21,299 bases of DNA, taken from positions 1-21,299 of the forward strand of contig CATWUX010000026.1 of the NCBI GenBank assembly GCA_958354085.1, given 5' to 3'. Position 1 is the stretch's first letter, and each line of letters starts with the position of its first letter. Shown in pieces: positions 1 through 6,375 of this stretch. The notes beneath the pieces are model-generated. The model was not told the DNA's origin and searched no databases. It saw nothing but the letters and a program-made list of their open reading frames with translations. A program made the position numbers and the translations under genes. Source of the DNA: an uncultured Oscillospiraceae bacterium (GTDB lineage Bacteria; Bacillota; Clostridia; Oscillospirales; Acutalibacteraceae).

Positions 1-276
1 GAGCTGCTCCTCGCTGCCCTCGTCCACCAGCATGAGCACATAGCGCACGTTTTGTTCGCCCAGCTGCTCGCCGCGGTTGATCAGCTGCAGCAGCCCTTGG
101 ATCGCGCGCATAGCCTTGCCGACGGCCTCCGGCTCGCCGCTGACCTTCAGGTCGGTACCGCGGCTGAGGATATCGACCGCATAGTGCTGCTCGATGAGCC
201 GCACGTTTTCATCAAAGCTGCCAAACAGCGAGACAGCCTGTTCCATACGATCGACGCTGATGGTCTGTTCAAACAT
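1..276 (-). CDS. phoH: PhoH-family ATPase, N-terminal part (cut by window edge)
   Basis: Minus-strand reading frame from ATG at 276 running off the left edge, giving 92 codons. It starts MFEQTISVDRMEQAVSLFGS and continues with an RNA-binding-like stretch (a basic, KH-type start before the ATPase domain), which is how clostridial PhoH/PhoL proteins begin. The P-loop ATPase domain would lie outside the window. A GGAGGT ribosome site sits 6-7 bases upstream of the start. The order yqfC-yqfD-phoH is the standard Firmicutes arrangement and is the main support for the name. PhoH-type proteins are cytoplasmic ATPases linked to RNA metabolism. Its own promoter (363-391) would make it independent of the sporulation genes upstream. 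The name rests on synteny plus the N-terminus only. Confidence 0.8.
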   Translation of the reverse strand, partial: MFEQTISVDRMEQAVSLFGSFDENVRLIEQHYAVDILSRGTDLKVSGEPEAVGKAMRAIQGLLQLINRGEQLGEQNVRYVLMLVDEGSEEQL

Positions 277-362
277 CCGGATACCTCCGACAATAGGGCG
301 CACGGAGCTTTGCCTTCCATGCACTTTCCTTTAATAAAGGTAGTATAGACAATTTATTATAT

Positions 363-391
363 ATTATATCAATAAAATTCCGCTTTGTCAT
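363..391 (-). promoter_or_regulatory. Sigma-A-type promoter for phoH
   Basis: Read on the minus strand: -35 ATGACA (386-391), 17-base spacer, -10 TATAAT (363-368), about 85 bases upstream of the phoH start. The 223-base gap between yqfD and phoH (277-499) is AT-rich and holds nothing else convincing. A small palindrome CCTTTAATAAAGG lies in the phoH leader at about 324-336. Confidence 0.6.
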
Positions 392-499
392 TTGCCAATA
401 GCACCAAAATTATTCCAGCTTTTTCCGCTAAAATCGCATGTTTTGGGCTGATATCCGCGGATTCTGTTAAGATTCTGTAAATTCTTCCCCCTTTTTGCT

Positions 500-1693
500 T
501 CAGCGGCTTGCCGCCTCTTCGGCAAACAGCAGCTGCTCCTCCACGCCGATATCTTCGGTACAGGTATACTGTCCGGTCAGCACATACCACCCGTCCTCCA
601 GTCGGCCCGCCTGCGTGCGGGCGGTAATCGTGACCGCTCCCAGCTCGCCGGCCACTTTTCCCTCCAGCAGCTCCGCCGCCAGAAGCGCGGCTTCGTCTTC
701 CGAGCGCACGATCTCCGCGGGCGCCAGCAGGCGGTAGGTGCGTCCGGTGTACCCGACCGGCAGCGCTATTCCGTTCGCCATGACCGGGCGCTCATCCAGC
801 TCCAGCGCATATTCGGCGTCGATCGGGCCGTCGGTGAACAGCGGAATATGCATACCGAAAACGTCCAGCGTCGGGCGATAAAGCGTTTCGCCGGTCGGCA
901 GCAGCCGTGTTTCGCGCAGCGGCACGCGCACGGTGAGGGTGCGGGAGGTTTCGGCAAGAATCACGGCCTGCGCACGCTTCAGGATCGGCCCCTTGGTGCT
1001 GTCTACGACGCCGCTGACCAGCAAAGTCCCCTCCGCCACCGCGTCGCCGACCTTGACGGCGGGCTGCCCACTGGTCACGGTCATGGACAGGATCACGCCG
1101 GTACGGGCGGCTTTGATGTTGGAGGGCCGGCCGGTATCGGTGATTTCCGGCAGCGCGCCCCGCTCCTTGATCTCTACATGGGCAATCGAGCCTTCGAGGT
1201 TAACCGCCAGCCAGGACACGTGTTCCAGCTTCTGAATCCCCGCCAGCTGGATTGCGGTCATATCGAGAGCGGCGGCCGGCGCGCCCAGCCGCACACCCAG
1301 CGGTTCAAGCACCGCCAACACCTCCTGCCGGGTCGTGGCTTCCAGCCCGTGCATATCGATCACCCAGATACGCGCAGACAACAGGCGGAACAAAGCCGCG
1401 AACACAGCCACGCCCACGAGAATGCCCGCGCGCGCACGATACCGGTGCAGGAAAAACGGGACGCCGTGCTTTTTCTGCACCCGCAGCCGCATACAGGCAC
1501 GTCTGGCAAGCGGGCGCAGCTTGCGGTAATCGCGGGCGCGGCAGCAGGCACTCAGGCAGACACCGCGGCGATAGGTGTTCCACAGCCGTATCTTTTCACG
1601 CGCAGCCAAATTGAGCAAACGCTCCGGGAAACCGCCCTCGGCTTCAAATTGTACCCAACCGATCAGACTGCGCAAAAACCGCACAAGAAACAT
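500..1693 (-). CDS. yqfD: Sporulation protein YqfD
   Basis: A 397-residue protein, the usual length for YqfD. The N-terminal third is basic and cytoplasmic in character. Residues 78-90 (GVPFFLHRYRARA) lead into one membrane segment at about 88-106, followed by a large, presumably extracytoplasmic domain. That domain begins VIDMHGLEATTRQEVLAVLE, with a typical YqfD section around 175-230 (VEIKERGALPEI, then DTGRPSNIKAARTGVI). YqfD is a mother-cell sporulation membrane protein of unresolved biochemical role in Bacillus. The start is set by AGGGAGG 9 bases upstream. It lies 15 bases downstream of yqfC, so the two are surely one transcript. Sigma-E control is expected from the family and is not proven here. 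Confidence 0.9.
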   Translation of the reverse strand: MFLVRFLRSLIGWVQFEAEGGFPERLLNLAAREKIRLWNTYRRGVCLSACCRARDYRKLRPLARRACMRLRVQKKHGVPFFLHRYRARAGILVGVAVFAALFRLLSARIWVIDMHGLEATTRQEVLAVLEPLGVRLGAPAAALDMTAIQLAGIQKLEHVSWLAVNLEGSIAHVEIKERGALPEITDTGRPSNIKAARTGVILSMTVTSGQPAVKVGDAVAEGTLLVSGVVDSTKGPILKRAQAVILAETSRTLTVRVPLRETRLLPTGETLYRPTLDVFGMHIPLFTDGPIDAEYALELDERPVMANGIALPVGYTGRTYRLLAPAEIVRSEDEAALLAAELLEGKVAGELGAVTITARTQAGRLEDGWYVLTGQYTCTEDIGVEEQLLFAEEAASR

Positions 1694-1708
1694 AGAGCAG
1701 CCGCCTCC

Positions 1709-2005
1709 CTACGACAAAAATTCCACGGATAGGATCACGCCGGTCACGACGGCGCTGTCCTCGGTCAGACAGTTCATACATAAATCCCGTCCCATAAAGC
1801 GTACTTCGCCGCTGGCTGTACTCAGCCGGATCTGCCCTTCCTCATATTCCAAAATGCCGCGGCAGCCCTCCACGACCACGCGGCGATTACCGGACAATTC
1901 CATGCGGGCGGCACTGGTAAGCGTGCCGCAGGGCAGCTCCAAAGCGCGTTCCATTCGTTGGGCGATCGCCGGCACGGGGCGCGGCTTTCGATCCTTTTTG
2001 CGCAT
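1709..2005 (-). CDS. yqfC: Sporulation protein YqfC
   Basis: A 98-residue protein beginning MRKKDRKPRPVPAIAQRMER, with the core YqfC pattern 'VVVEGCRGILEYEEGQIRL' then 'GEVRFMGRDLCMNCLTEDSA'. YqfC is a short YabP/YqfC-fold sporulation protein, made in the mother cell and almost always paired with yqfD, as here. The start ATG at 2005 follows AAGGAGG at a normal distance. The same frame stays open far upstream, but that extension lies antisense to ylbJ and reads as low-complexity shadow sequence, so it is excluded. It is the first gene of the yqfC-yqfD unit and divergent from ylbJ. Confidence 0.9.
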   Translation of the reverse strand: MRKKDRKPRPVPAIAQRMERALELPCGTLTSAARMELSGNRRVVVEGCRGILEYEEGQIRLSTASGEVRFMGRDLCMNCLTEDSAVVTGVILSVEFLS

Positions 2006-2057
2006 AATCCGCCTCCTTCCTTTCCTGTCATAACACAAAATATGCGCGTCCGGGTGG

Positions 2058-2087
2058 AATAATGCGGACGGACAACCCATATATATG
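2058..2087. promoter_or_regulatory. Possible interleaved sigma-E-type promoters between yqfC and ylbJ
   Basis: On the plus strand AATAAT (2058-2063), a 14-base spacer, then CATATATATG (2078-2087) resembles the sigma-E pattern (ATA-type -35, CATACAAT-type -10), upstream of ylbJ. The second box is a palindrome. Read backwards it gives a -35-like CATATATA followed by GCATTATT as a -10-like box for yqfC. Both flanking genes are sigma-E controlled in Bacillus. The match is partial and the promoter call is inference. Confidence 0.35.
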
Positions 2088-2141
2088 AAAGAACGGCCAT
2101 GCGCGTGTGAAAAACTGCGGCAGCGGAAAGGTTGGATTTCC

Positions 2142-3308
2142 ATGTTTATCAAAACGATACGTTCCTCCGCCATCAAAAACGGGGCGCTGCTGAGCGCGGC
2201 AATCGCACTGGGCGCCGCCCTGCTGATCTGGCCACAGGCGGCGGCGACCGGCGTGAGCCGCGGGCTGTCCATCTGTTCGGGCGTGATTATCCCGTCGCTG
2301 TTTCCGTTTCTGGTGTTGGCGGGATTTTTGGTGCGCTCCGGCATCAGCGCGGCGATCGGGCGGCGGCTGGAGGGAATCACCCGCGCGCTGTTCGGATTGC
2401 CCGGCTGCTGTGCGGCGGGCATTTTGCTGAGCATTGTGGGCGGATATCCGGCAGGCGGCGCTGCGGTGGGGGAGCTGCTGCGGCAGGGCAGCATTACCCG
2501 CGGAGAGGGGAGGCGGATGCTGCGTTTTTGCGTCAACGCCGGGCCGGCGTTTGTCATCAGTGCCGTAGGCGCGGGTATGCTGGGCAGCGTGCGTGCGGGG
2601 GTGGTGCTGTTCGCCGCCCATGTCGCTGCCTCGCTGCTGCTGGGGATAGGCGCGCATCTGCTGGATCGCAACCGCCCTTCCCAACCGGATAAGACGGTCA
2701 AAAATCCAAAGGTTCGCCCGCTGCCTGCCACGGCGGCATTCGTGGAGGCCGTAAACGGCGCGTGCCGGTCGCTGCTGGTTATGTGCGGATTTGTGGTGCT
2801 GTTCGCCGCCGTGCTGTCGCTTGCCGACGTCTCCGGTGTGCAGCAGGGCTTCCAGTGGCTGGTATCGCTGCCGTTGTTTGGCTTGGAGAGCGACACCAAG
2901 GCGCTTCACTGTATATTCCCCTGCTTGCTGGAGGTCAGCTGCGGCTGCGTGGAGGCGGCGCGCACCGGCGCAGCCGCGCCGCTGCTGCTGGGAATGGCGA
3001 TGGGCTGGGGCGGCTTGTCCGTGCATTGCCAGCTGGCGGCGCTGCTGCACGAATGGAAGGTGATGGGAAAAGGCTTTTTCGCCGCGCGGCTGCTGCACGC
3101 GCTGCTGGCCGCGCTGTTGACCGTGCTGCTGTTCCGGATCGTACCGATGCCGCTGGAGGTATTCCGGCCGATCAACGGCGCAACCGTCGAACCGTTTTCT
3201 ATTTCCGCCGTCGCGTCGGTCGCCCTCCTCTCTGCCTGTGCCATGCTGTTGCTGACTACGCGCCACGCCGGGAAAAAAGCGCTGGATTCCGACGGGGATT
3301 TATGCTAA
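2142..3308 (+). CDS. ylbJ: Sporulation integral membrane protein YlbJ
   Basis: 388 residues from the ATG at 2142, almost entirely hydrophobic. Segments include about 13-30, 45-65, 90-108, 135-165 and 208-228, and more follow. The YlbJ signature lies around residues 95-145: LLSIVGGYPAGGAAVGELLR, then RMLRFCVNAGPAFVISAVGA. YlbJ belongs to the nucleoside-recognition (Gate) transporter-like family. It is made in the mother cell under sigma-E and is needed for full spore resistance; its substrate is not established. The start at 2142 is preceded by GGAAAGG. An in-frame ATG at 2085 lies inside the putative promoter, and the 19 extra residues it would add are charged and not membrane-like. Divergent to yqfC. 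Confidence 0.85.
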   Translation: MFIKTIRSSAIKNGALLSAAIALGAALLIWPQAAATGVSRGLSICSGVIIPSLFPFLVLAGFLVRSGISAAIGRRLEGITRALFGLPGCCAAGILLSIVGGYPAGGAAVGELLRQGSITRGEGRRMLRFCVNAGPAFVISAVGAGMLGSVRAGVVLFAAHVAASLLLGIGAHLLDRNRPSQPDKTVKNPKVRPLPATAAFVEAVNGACRSLLVMCGFVVLFAAVLSLADVSGVQQGFQWLVSLPLFGLESDTKALHCIFPCLLEVSCGCVEAARTGAAAPLLLGMAMGWGGLSVHCQLAALLHEWKVMGKGFFAARLLHALLAALLTVLLFRIVPMPLEVFRPINGATVEPFSISAVASVALLSACAMLLLTTRHAGKKALDSDGDLC

Positions 3309-3392
3309 ACTAAAAGAAAATGGACTGCGCGGCGCCGGCCAGACTTTTTCGGAACGTTCCCGCAGCCATACGGCTCAAAGGAGGCAAGACAA

Positions 3393-3611
3393 ATGCGGCG
3401 CAAATTATATGGTAACAATATACAGCCGACGTGCGAATATTGCCAGCACGGGCGGCGGTCTTCGGACGGCAAAGCGGTGCTGTGCACCAAGCGAGGGGTG
3501 ATGCCGCTGTATCATCATTGCCGGAGCTATCAATACGATCCGCTCAAGCGGATCCCTTTCCGACAGCCGGATCTGGGCGAATACAGCGCGGACGATTTTC
3601 GCTTGGACTGA
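3393..3611 (+). CDS. Small four-cysteine (zinc-ribbon-like) protein
   Basis: 72 residues with an excellent AAAGGAGG site just upstream. The cysteines are C14 and C17 (CEYC), C31 and C43, a spacing that suggests a zinc-ribbon or other metal knuckle. The stretch HHCRSYQYDPLKRIPFRQP after the last cysteine looks like a conserved family signature; similar small proteins (C-x2-C, then VLC, then C...YDPLKR) occur in many Clostridia, to my recollection. It lies 84 bases after ylbJ on the same strand and may share its transcript. There is no signal peptide or membrane segment, so it is probably cytoplasmic. Function unknown. Confidence 0.75.
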   Translation: MRRKLYGNNIQPTCEYCQHGRRSSDGKAVLCTKRGVMPLYHHCRSYQYDPLKRIPFRQPDLGEYSADDFRLD

Positions 3612-3666
3612 CACCGGATCGACCGCCGTTCGGCTGACTGCTTCAGACCTGTCCCCTTTTCGGATC

Positions 3667-3710
3667 GAAGTATTATGATCGAAGTAACGGAAGGGTTTGA
3701 AGTAACGGAA
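3667..3710 (+). repeat. Short direct repeats GAAGTA / GAAGTAACGGAA
   Basis: GAAGTA occurs at 3667, 3681 and 3699. The last two copies extend to the identical 12-mer GAAGTAACGGAA (3681-3692 and 3699-3710), 18 bases apart, and the first two share a GATC prefix. They sit at the left edge of an AT-rich non-coding stretch (3612-4080). They could be a regulator site or simple slippage products. Confidence 0.5.
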
Positions 3711-3736
3711 AAATATAATATATTTATTTTTTGGCC

Positions 3737-3766
3737 TTGACAAAGCTACAGAATAAAACATATATA
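3737..3766 (+). promoter_or_regulatory. Possible sigma-A-type promoter in the intergenic region
   Basis: TTGACA (3737-3742), 18-base spacer, TATATA (3761-3766). The spacer and -10 also form a small hairpin (AATAAAAC / GTTTTATT, about 3752-3775), so the box match could be incidental. No protein gene follows. If real, the promoter would drive the structured RNA at 3773-3925. Confidence 0.35.
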
Positions 3767-3772
3767 AGTTTT

Positions 3773-3925
3773 ATTGCGGAACATAGTCAAGAGTGAGCGG
3801 CTTGACAGCATAGGACTTATTTTATTCTCTGCCGGTATGTTCCTTGACAAAAGCATAATGAAAAATGCAATCCCTGCGCGGGAACTGTCGAGGTATATCC
3901 ATACAGTTTTCACGCAGGGATTTTT
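3773..3925 (+). ncRNA. Candidate structured non-coding RNA ending in a terminator-like hairpin
   Basis: About 150 bases with nested complementarity. GGAACATA (about 3778-3785) can pair with TATGTTCC (about 3836-3843), and inside it GTCAAG pairs with CTTGAC. The 3' end is a two-part stem: ATCCCTGCG (3870-3878) with CGCAGGGAT (3913-3921), and AACTGT (3883-3888) with ACAGTT (3903-3908). It is followed directly by TTTT, as in an intrinsic terminator. A plausible promoter lies just upstream and no gene overlaps. I do not recognise it as 6S, SRP, tmRNA, RNase P or a known riboswitch. It could instead be a degenerate repeat element. Confidence 0.3.
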
Positions 3926-3967
3926 ACATATCAGTTGAAAGGAGCTATATTGCTTATAAAAAGCAAA

Positions 3968-4005
3968 AATCCGAACGTGTCACCGTTGATGACAATGTTC
4001 GGATT
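3968..4005 (-). terminator. Stem-loop with flanking T tracts, terminator-like
   Basis: AATCCGAAC (3968-3976) pairs with GTTCGGATT (3997-4005), with an inner TGTCA/TGACA stem. Read on the minus strand the hairpin is followed by TTTTTGCTTTTT, a good terminator tail, so it may act as a back-up terminator behind tRNA-Tyr. The plus-strand side is weaker (ATTATTT). Confidence 0.45.
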
Positions 4006-4065
4006 ATTTGACTGTGGCAAGAGGCAACGAAAAAGACATCGCTTGGACGTGGGCATTCGATTGTA

Positions 4066-4111
4066 TTGTAAAAAAGAAAAACCTGCGGTGCGCAACATGC
4101 TCACCGCAGGT
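4066..4111 (-). terminator. Intrinsic terminator of tRNA-Tyr
   Basis: On the minus strand ACCTGCGGTG and CACCGCAGGT (arms 4102-4111 and 4081-4090) form a 10-pair stem with an 11-base loop. A TTTTTCTTTTTT tract follows. It starts two bases after the tRNA CCA end. Confidence 0.9.
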
Positions 4112-4112
4112 G

Positions 4113-4197
4113 TGGTGGGAGAAGGTGGATTCGAACCACCGAAGCTAGAAGCAACAGATTTACAGTCTGCCCCCTTTGGCCGCTCGGGAATTCTCCC
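4113..4197 (-). tRNA. tRNA-Tyr (anticodon GTA)
   Basis: 85 bases including an encoded CCA (plus-strand TGG at 4113-4115). The acceptor stem is GGGAGAA (5', at 4197-4191) with TTCTCCC (4123-4117), discriminator A. The anticodon arm CAGACT-GTA-AATCTG is at 4169-4155, with GTA at 4163-4161. The T arm carries GGTTCGAATCC. The long variable arm is typical of bacterial tRNA-Tyr (class II). It has its own promoter (4244-4272) and terminator (4066-4111), so it is a single-gene unit. Confidence 0.97.
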
Positions 4198-4243
4198 CTA
4201 TGCAATTGTAAACTGCGGCGCTCCTTGCCGGAACGCATGAGAT

Positions 4244-4272
4244 ATGATAACACGAATGCCCCACGCTGTCAA
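4244..4272 (-). promoter_or_regulatory. Promoter of tRNA-Tyr
   Basis: On the minus strand TTGACA (4267-4272), 17-base spacer, TATCAT (4244-4249), about 47 bases upstream of the tRNA 5' end. The -35 and spacing are consensus, as expected for a stable RNA gene. Confidence 0.8.
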
Positions 4273-4330
4273 GAGAAATTTCACCTTTTTTTACTTTTTC
4301 CGTGTTTTTCAAAAAATTTACACATAACCT

Positions 4331-4358
4331 TTGAAAAAGAGCCGTTTTCTGCTATACT
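4331..4358 (+). promoter_or_regulatory. Promoter of asnB
   Basis: TTGAAA (4331-4336), 16-base spacer, TATACT (4353-4358), leaving a leader of about 120 bases before the asnB start. The leader has some GC-rich local pairing near 4370-4405 but is too short for a T-box. No riboswitch is recognised. Confidence 0.65.
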
Positions 4359-4483
4359 AATACTCGTCCCGGTCCGGCTGTCCATGCCGGGTGCCGGCAT
4401 AGGCAGGCAAATTTGCGGGAACAATGCTGTATATACGATTTTACAACTCTAAGCATGACGGCTTTGAAAGGCAGGTTTTCATC

Positions 4484-6310
4484 ATGTGCGGCTTTTGCGG
4501 CTTTACCGGCCAGATCGTGGATCGGGAGCGCTATATGAAGGAAATGGCGGATTGCATCACCCATCGCGGTCCGGATTCAGACGGCTATTATTTTGACGAC
4601 GATATCGCCATGGCGTTCCGCCGTTTGAGTATTATTGATCTGGAAACCGGCCATCAGCCGCTGTACAGTGAGGATAAGCGCCTGGTGTTGATGTTCAACG
4701 GCGAAATCTATAACTACCGCGCTCTGCGCGCGGAACTGCTGGAGGCCGGACACGTTTTCGCCACCGAAAGCGACAGCGAGGTGCTGGTACACGGCTTTGA
4801 GCAATGGGGAGAAGACCTGTTGCCGCGGCTGCGCGGAATGTTTGCGTTTGTGATTTGGAACACGCAGGACAAATCGCTGTTTCTCGCCCGCGATTATTTC
4901 GGCATCAAACCGATGCATTACACAACGCTGGCGGACGGCAGCTTTCTGTACGCCTCCGAAATCAAGTCGATGTTCCCGCACCCCGGTTTTGTCAAGGAGT
5001 TCAACGAAAAAGCGCTGGACGGCTATCTTTCCTTTCAATATTCCGTACCGAATGAGACCTTTTTCAAGCGCGTTTACTGCCTGCCGCCGGCGCATTATCT
5101 GTGGCTGCGGGACGGAAAAGTCACGACACACCGTTACTGGGAGCCGGTGTTTGAGCCGGATGAGTCCATGACGTTGGACGATGCGGTTGAACAAATCGAC
5201 CGGGCGTTTACCGATTCGGTGGAGGCGCACCGTATCAGCGATGTGGAGGTCGGCTGTTTCCTGTCCGGAGGGGTGGACTCCAGCTATGTGGCGTCCTATT
5301 TCGGCGGACAGAAGGCGTTTACGGTCGGTTTCGATAACGGACAGCATTACAATGAGAGCAATTATGCCGCGGAGCTGGCGGAAAAGGTGGGGATCACGCA
5401 TTTCACCCACGTGATCTCGGAGGAGGAATACTGGGACGCGCTGCCAAAGGTGCAGTATCATCTGGATCAGCCGCTGGCCGATCCCGCGTGCGTGGCGCTG
5501 TATTTTGTCTCCAAGCTGGCGGCGGAGCACGTCAAGGTGGTGCTGTCCGGCGAGGGCGCGGACGAGCTGTTCGGCGGTTATCGGATCTATCATGAGCCGT
5601 ATTCGCTCGCTGGTTATCAAAAGCTGCCGCGCTGGCTGCGCAAGGCGGCTGCGGGGCTGGTATCGGTTATCCCGTTTGACTTCAAGGGAAAATCCTTTTT
5701 GATTCGCGGTTCCAAAACGCTGGAGGAACGGTTTATCGGCAACGCGTATATGTTTAATAAGAAAGAAAAGGCGCGGCTGCTCAAAAACATTGCGGCGACG
5801 GACCCTGCCGAGCAAGTCGCGGCGTTTTATGAGCGTTGTGCCGGGCTGGACGACGTATCGCGGATGCAGTATCTGGATATTAACCGTTGGATGGTGGGCG
5901 ATATCCTGCTCAAGGCCGACCGGATGAGCATGGCGCATTCGCTGGAGCTGCGCGTGCCGTTTTTGGATAAAGAGGTGTTTGCGGTTGCGTCCCGCGTGCC
6001 GGTGAAGCACCGCATCGGCGGCGGCACGACCAAATACGCGATGCGCCTTGCGGCGATGCGGCATATGCCGGATGAATCCGCCAGCAAACCGAAGCTGGGC
6101 TTCCCGGTGCCGATCCGCATCTGGCTGCGGAAAGAAGAATATTATCACCGGGTGCGTGCCGCGTTCCTATCCAAAACCGCCGAGAAATTTTTCAACACTG
6201 ACGAGCTTTTGAAGTTCCTGGATCAGCATTATACGGGCAAAAAGGACAACAGCCGCAAAATCTGGACGGTGTATATGTTCCTGCTGTGGTATGAGGTGTA
6301 TTTTAAGTGA
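4484..6310 (+). CDS. asnB: Asparagine synthetase (glutamine-hydrolysing)
   Basis: 608 residues. It makes asparagine from aspartate, glutamine and ATP in the cytoplasm. The start at 4484 gives MCGFCGF, placing the nucleophile at Cys2 of the class II amidotransferase domain. That domain also shows THRGPDSDG (27-34) and FNGEIYNY (71-78). The synthetase domain carries the pyrophosphate loop SGGVDSS (261-267) and LSGEGADELFGGY (354-366). The C-terminal part has DRMSMAHSLELRVPFLD, typical of AsnB. Length is normal for the family. An in-frame upstream ATG at 4424 would bury Cys2 and so cannot be the functional start. The gene is followed by a GC-rich hairpin without a T tract (about 6318-6330), so read-through into the next gene is likely. 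Confidence 0.95.
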   Translation: MCGFCGFTGQIVDRERYMKEMADCITHRGPDSDGYYFDDDIAMAFRRLSIIDLETGHQPLYSEDKRLVLMFNGEIYNYRALRAELLEAGHVFATESDSEVLVHGFEQWGEDLLPRLRGMFAFVIWNTQDKSLFLARDYFGIKPMHYTTLADGSFLYASEIKSMFPHPGFVKEFNEKALDGYLSFQYSVPNETFFKRVYCLPPAHYLWLRDGKVTTHRYWEPVFEPDESMTLDDAVEQIDRAFTDSVEAHRISDVEVGCFLSGGVDSSYVASYFGGQKAFTVGFDNGQHYNESNYAAELAEKVGITHFTHVISEEEYWDALPKVQYHLDQPLADPACVALYFVSKLAAEHVKVVLSGEGADELFGGYRIYHEPYSLAGYQKLPRWLRKAAAGLVSVIPFDFKGKSFLIRGSKTLEERFIGNAYMFNKKEKARLLKNIAATDPAEQVAAFYERCAGLDDVSRMQYLDINRWMVGDILLKADRMSMAHSLELRVPFLDKEVFAVASRVPVKHRIGGGTTKYAMRLAAMRHMPDESASKPKLGFPVPIRIWLRKEEYYHRVRAAFLSKTAEKFFNTDELLKFLDQHYTGKKDNSRKIWTVYMFLLWYEVYFK

Positions 6311-6375
6311 GCACCGCCGGCGAATCGCCGCCGGATGGCTGGTTACCTGTCTGAAAAGAAAGGATGAAGCGTATT

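Noticed and set aside
1709..2899. Long minus-strand extension of yqfC to 396 residues
   Set aside because: The extra sequence is antisense to ylbJ and compositionally odd; the ATG at 2005 has a good ribosome site and gives the normal family length.
3773..3925. 6S RNA as identity of the structured intergenic RNA
   Set aside because: The nested stems are reminiscent of it, but the closing stem and central bubble of 6S RNA cannot be drawn convincingly, so it is left unnamed.
3935..4240. Plus-strand open frame containing GEGGFEPPKLEATDLQSAP
   Set aside because: Its second half is the reverse complement of tRNA-Tyr (the well-known 'GGFEPP' artefact) and its first half crosses two hairpins; the start would be TTG.
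4359..4483. T-box or other amino-acid riboswitch in the asnB leader
   Set aside because: The leader is only about 120 bases and lacks a T-box core sequence or a terminator/antiterminator pair.
4577..6148. 523-residue minus-strand open frame
   Set aside because: It lies wholly antisense to asnB, whose catalytic motifs are intact; it is a codon-bias shadow.
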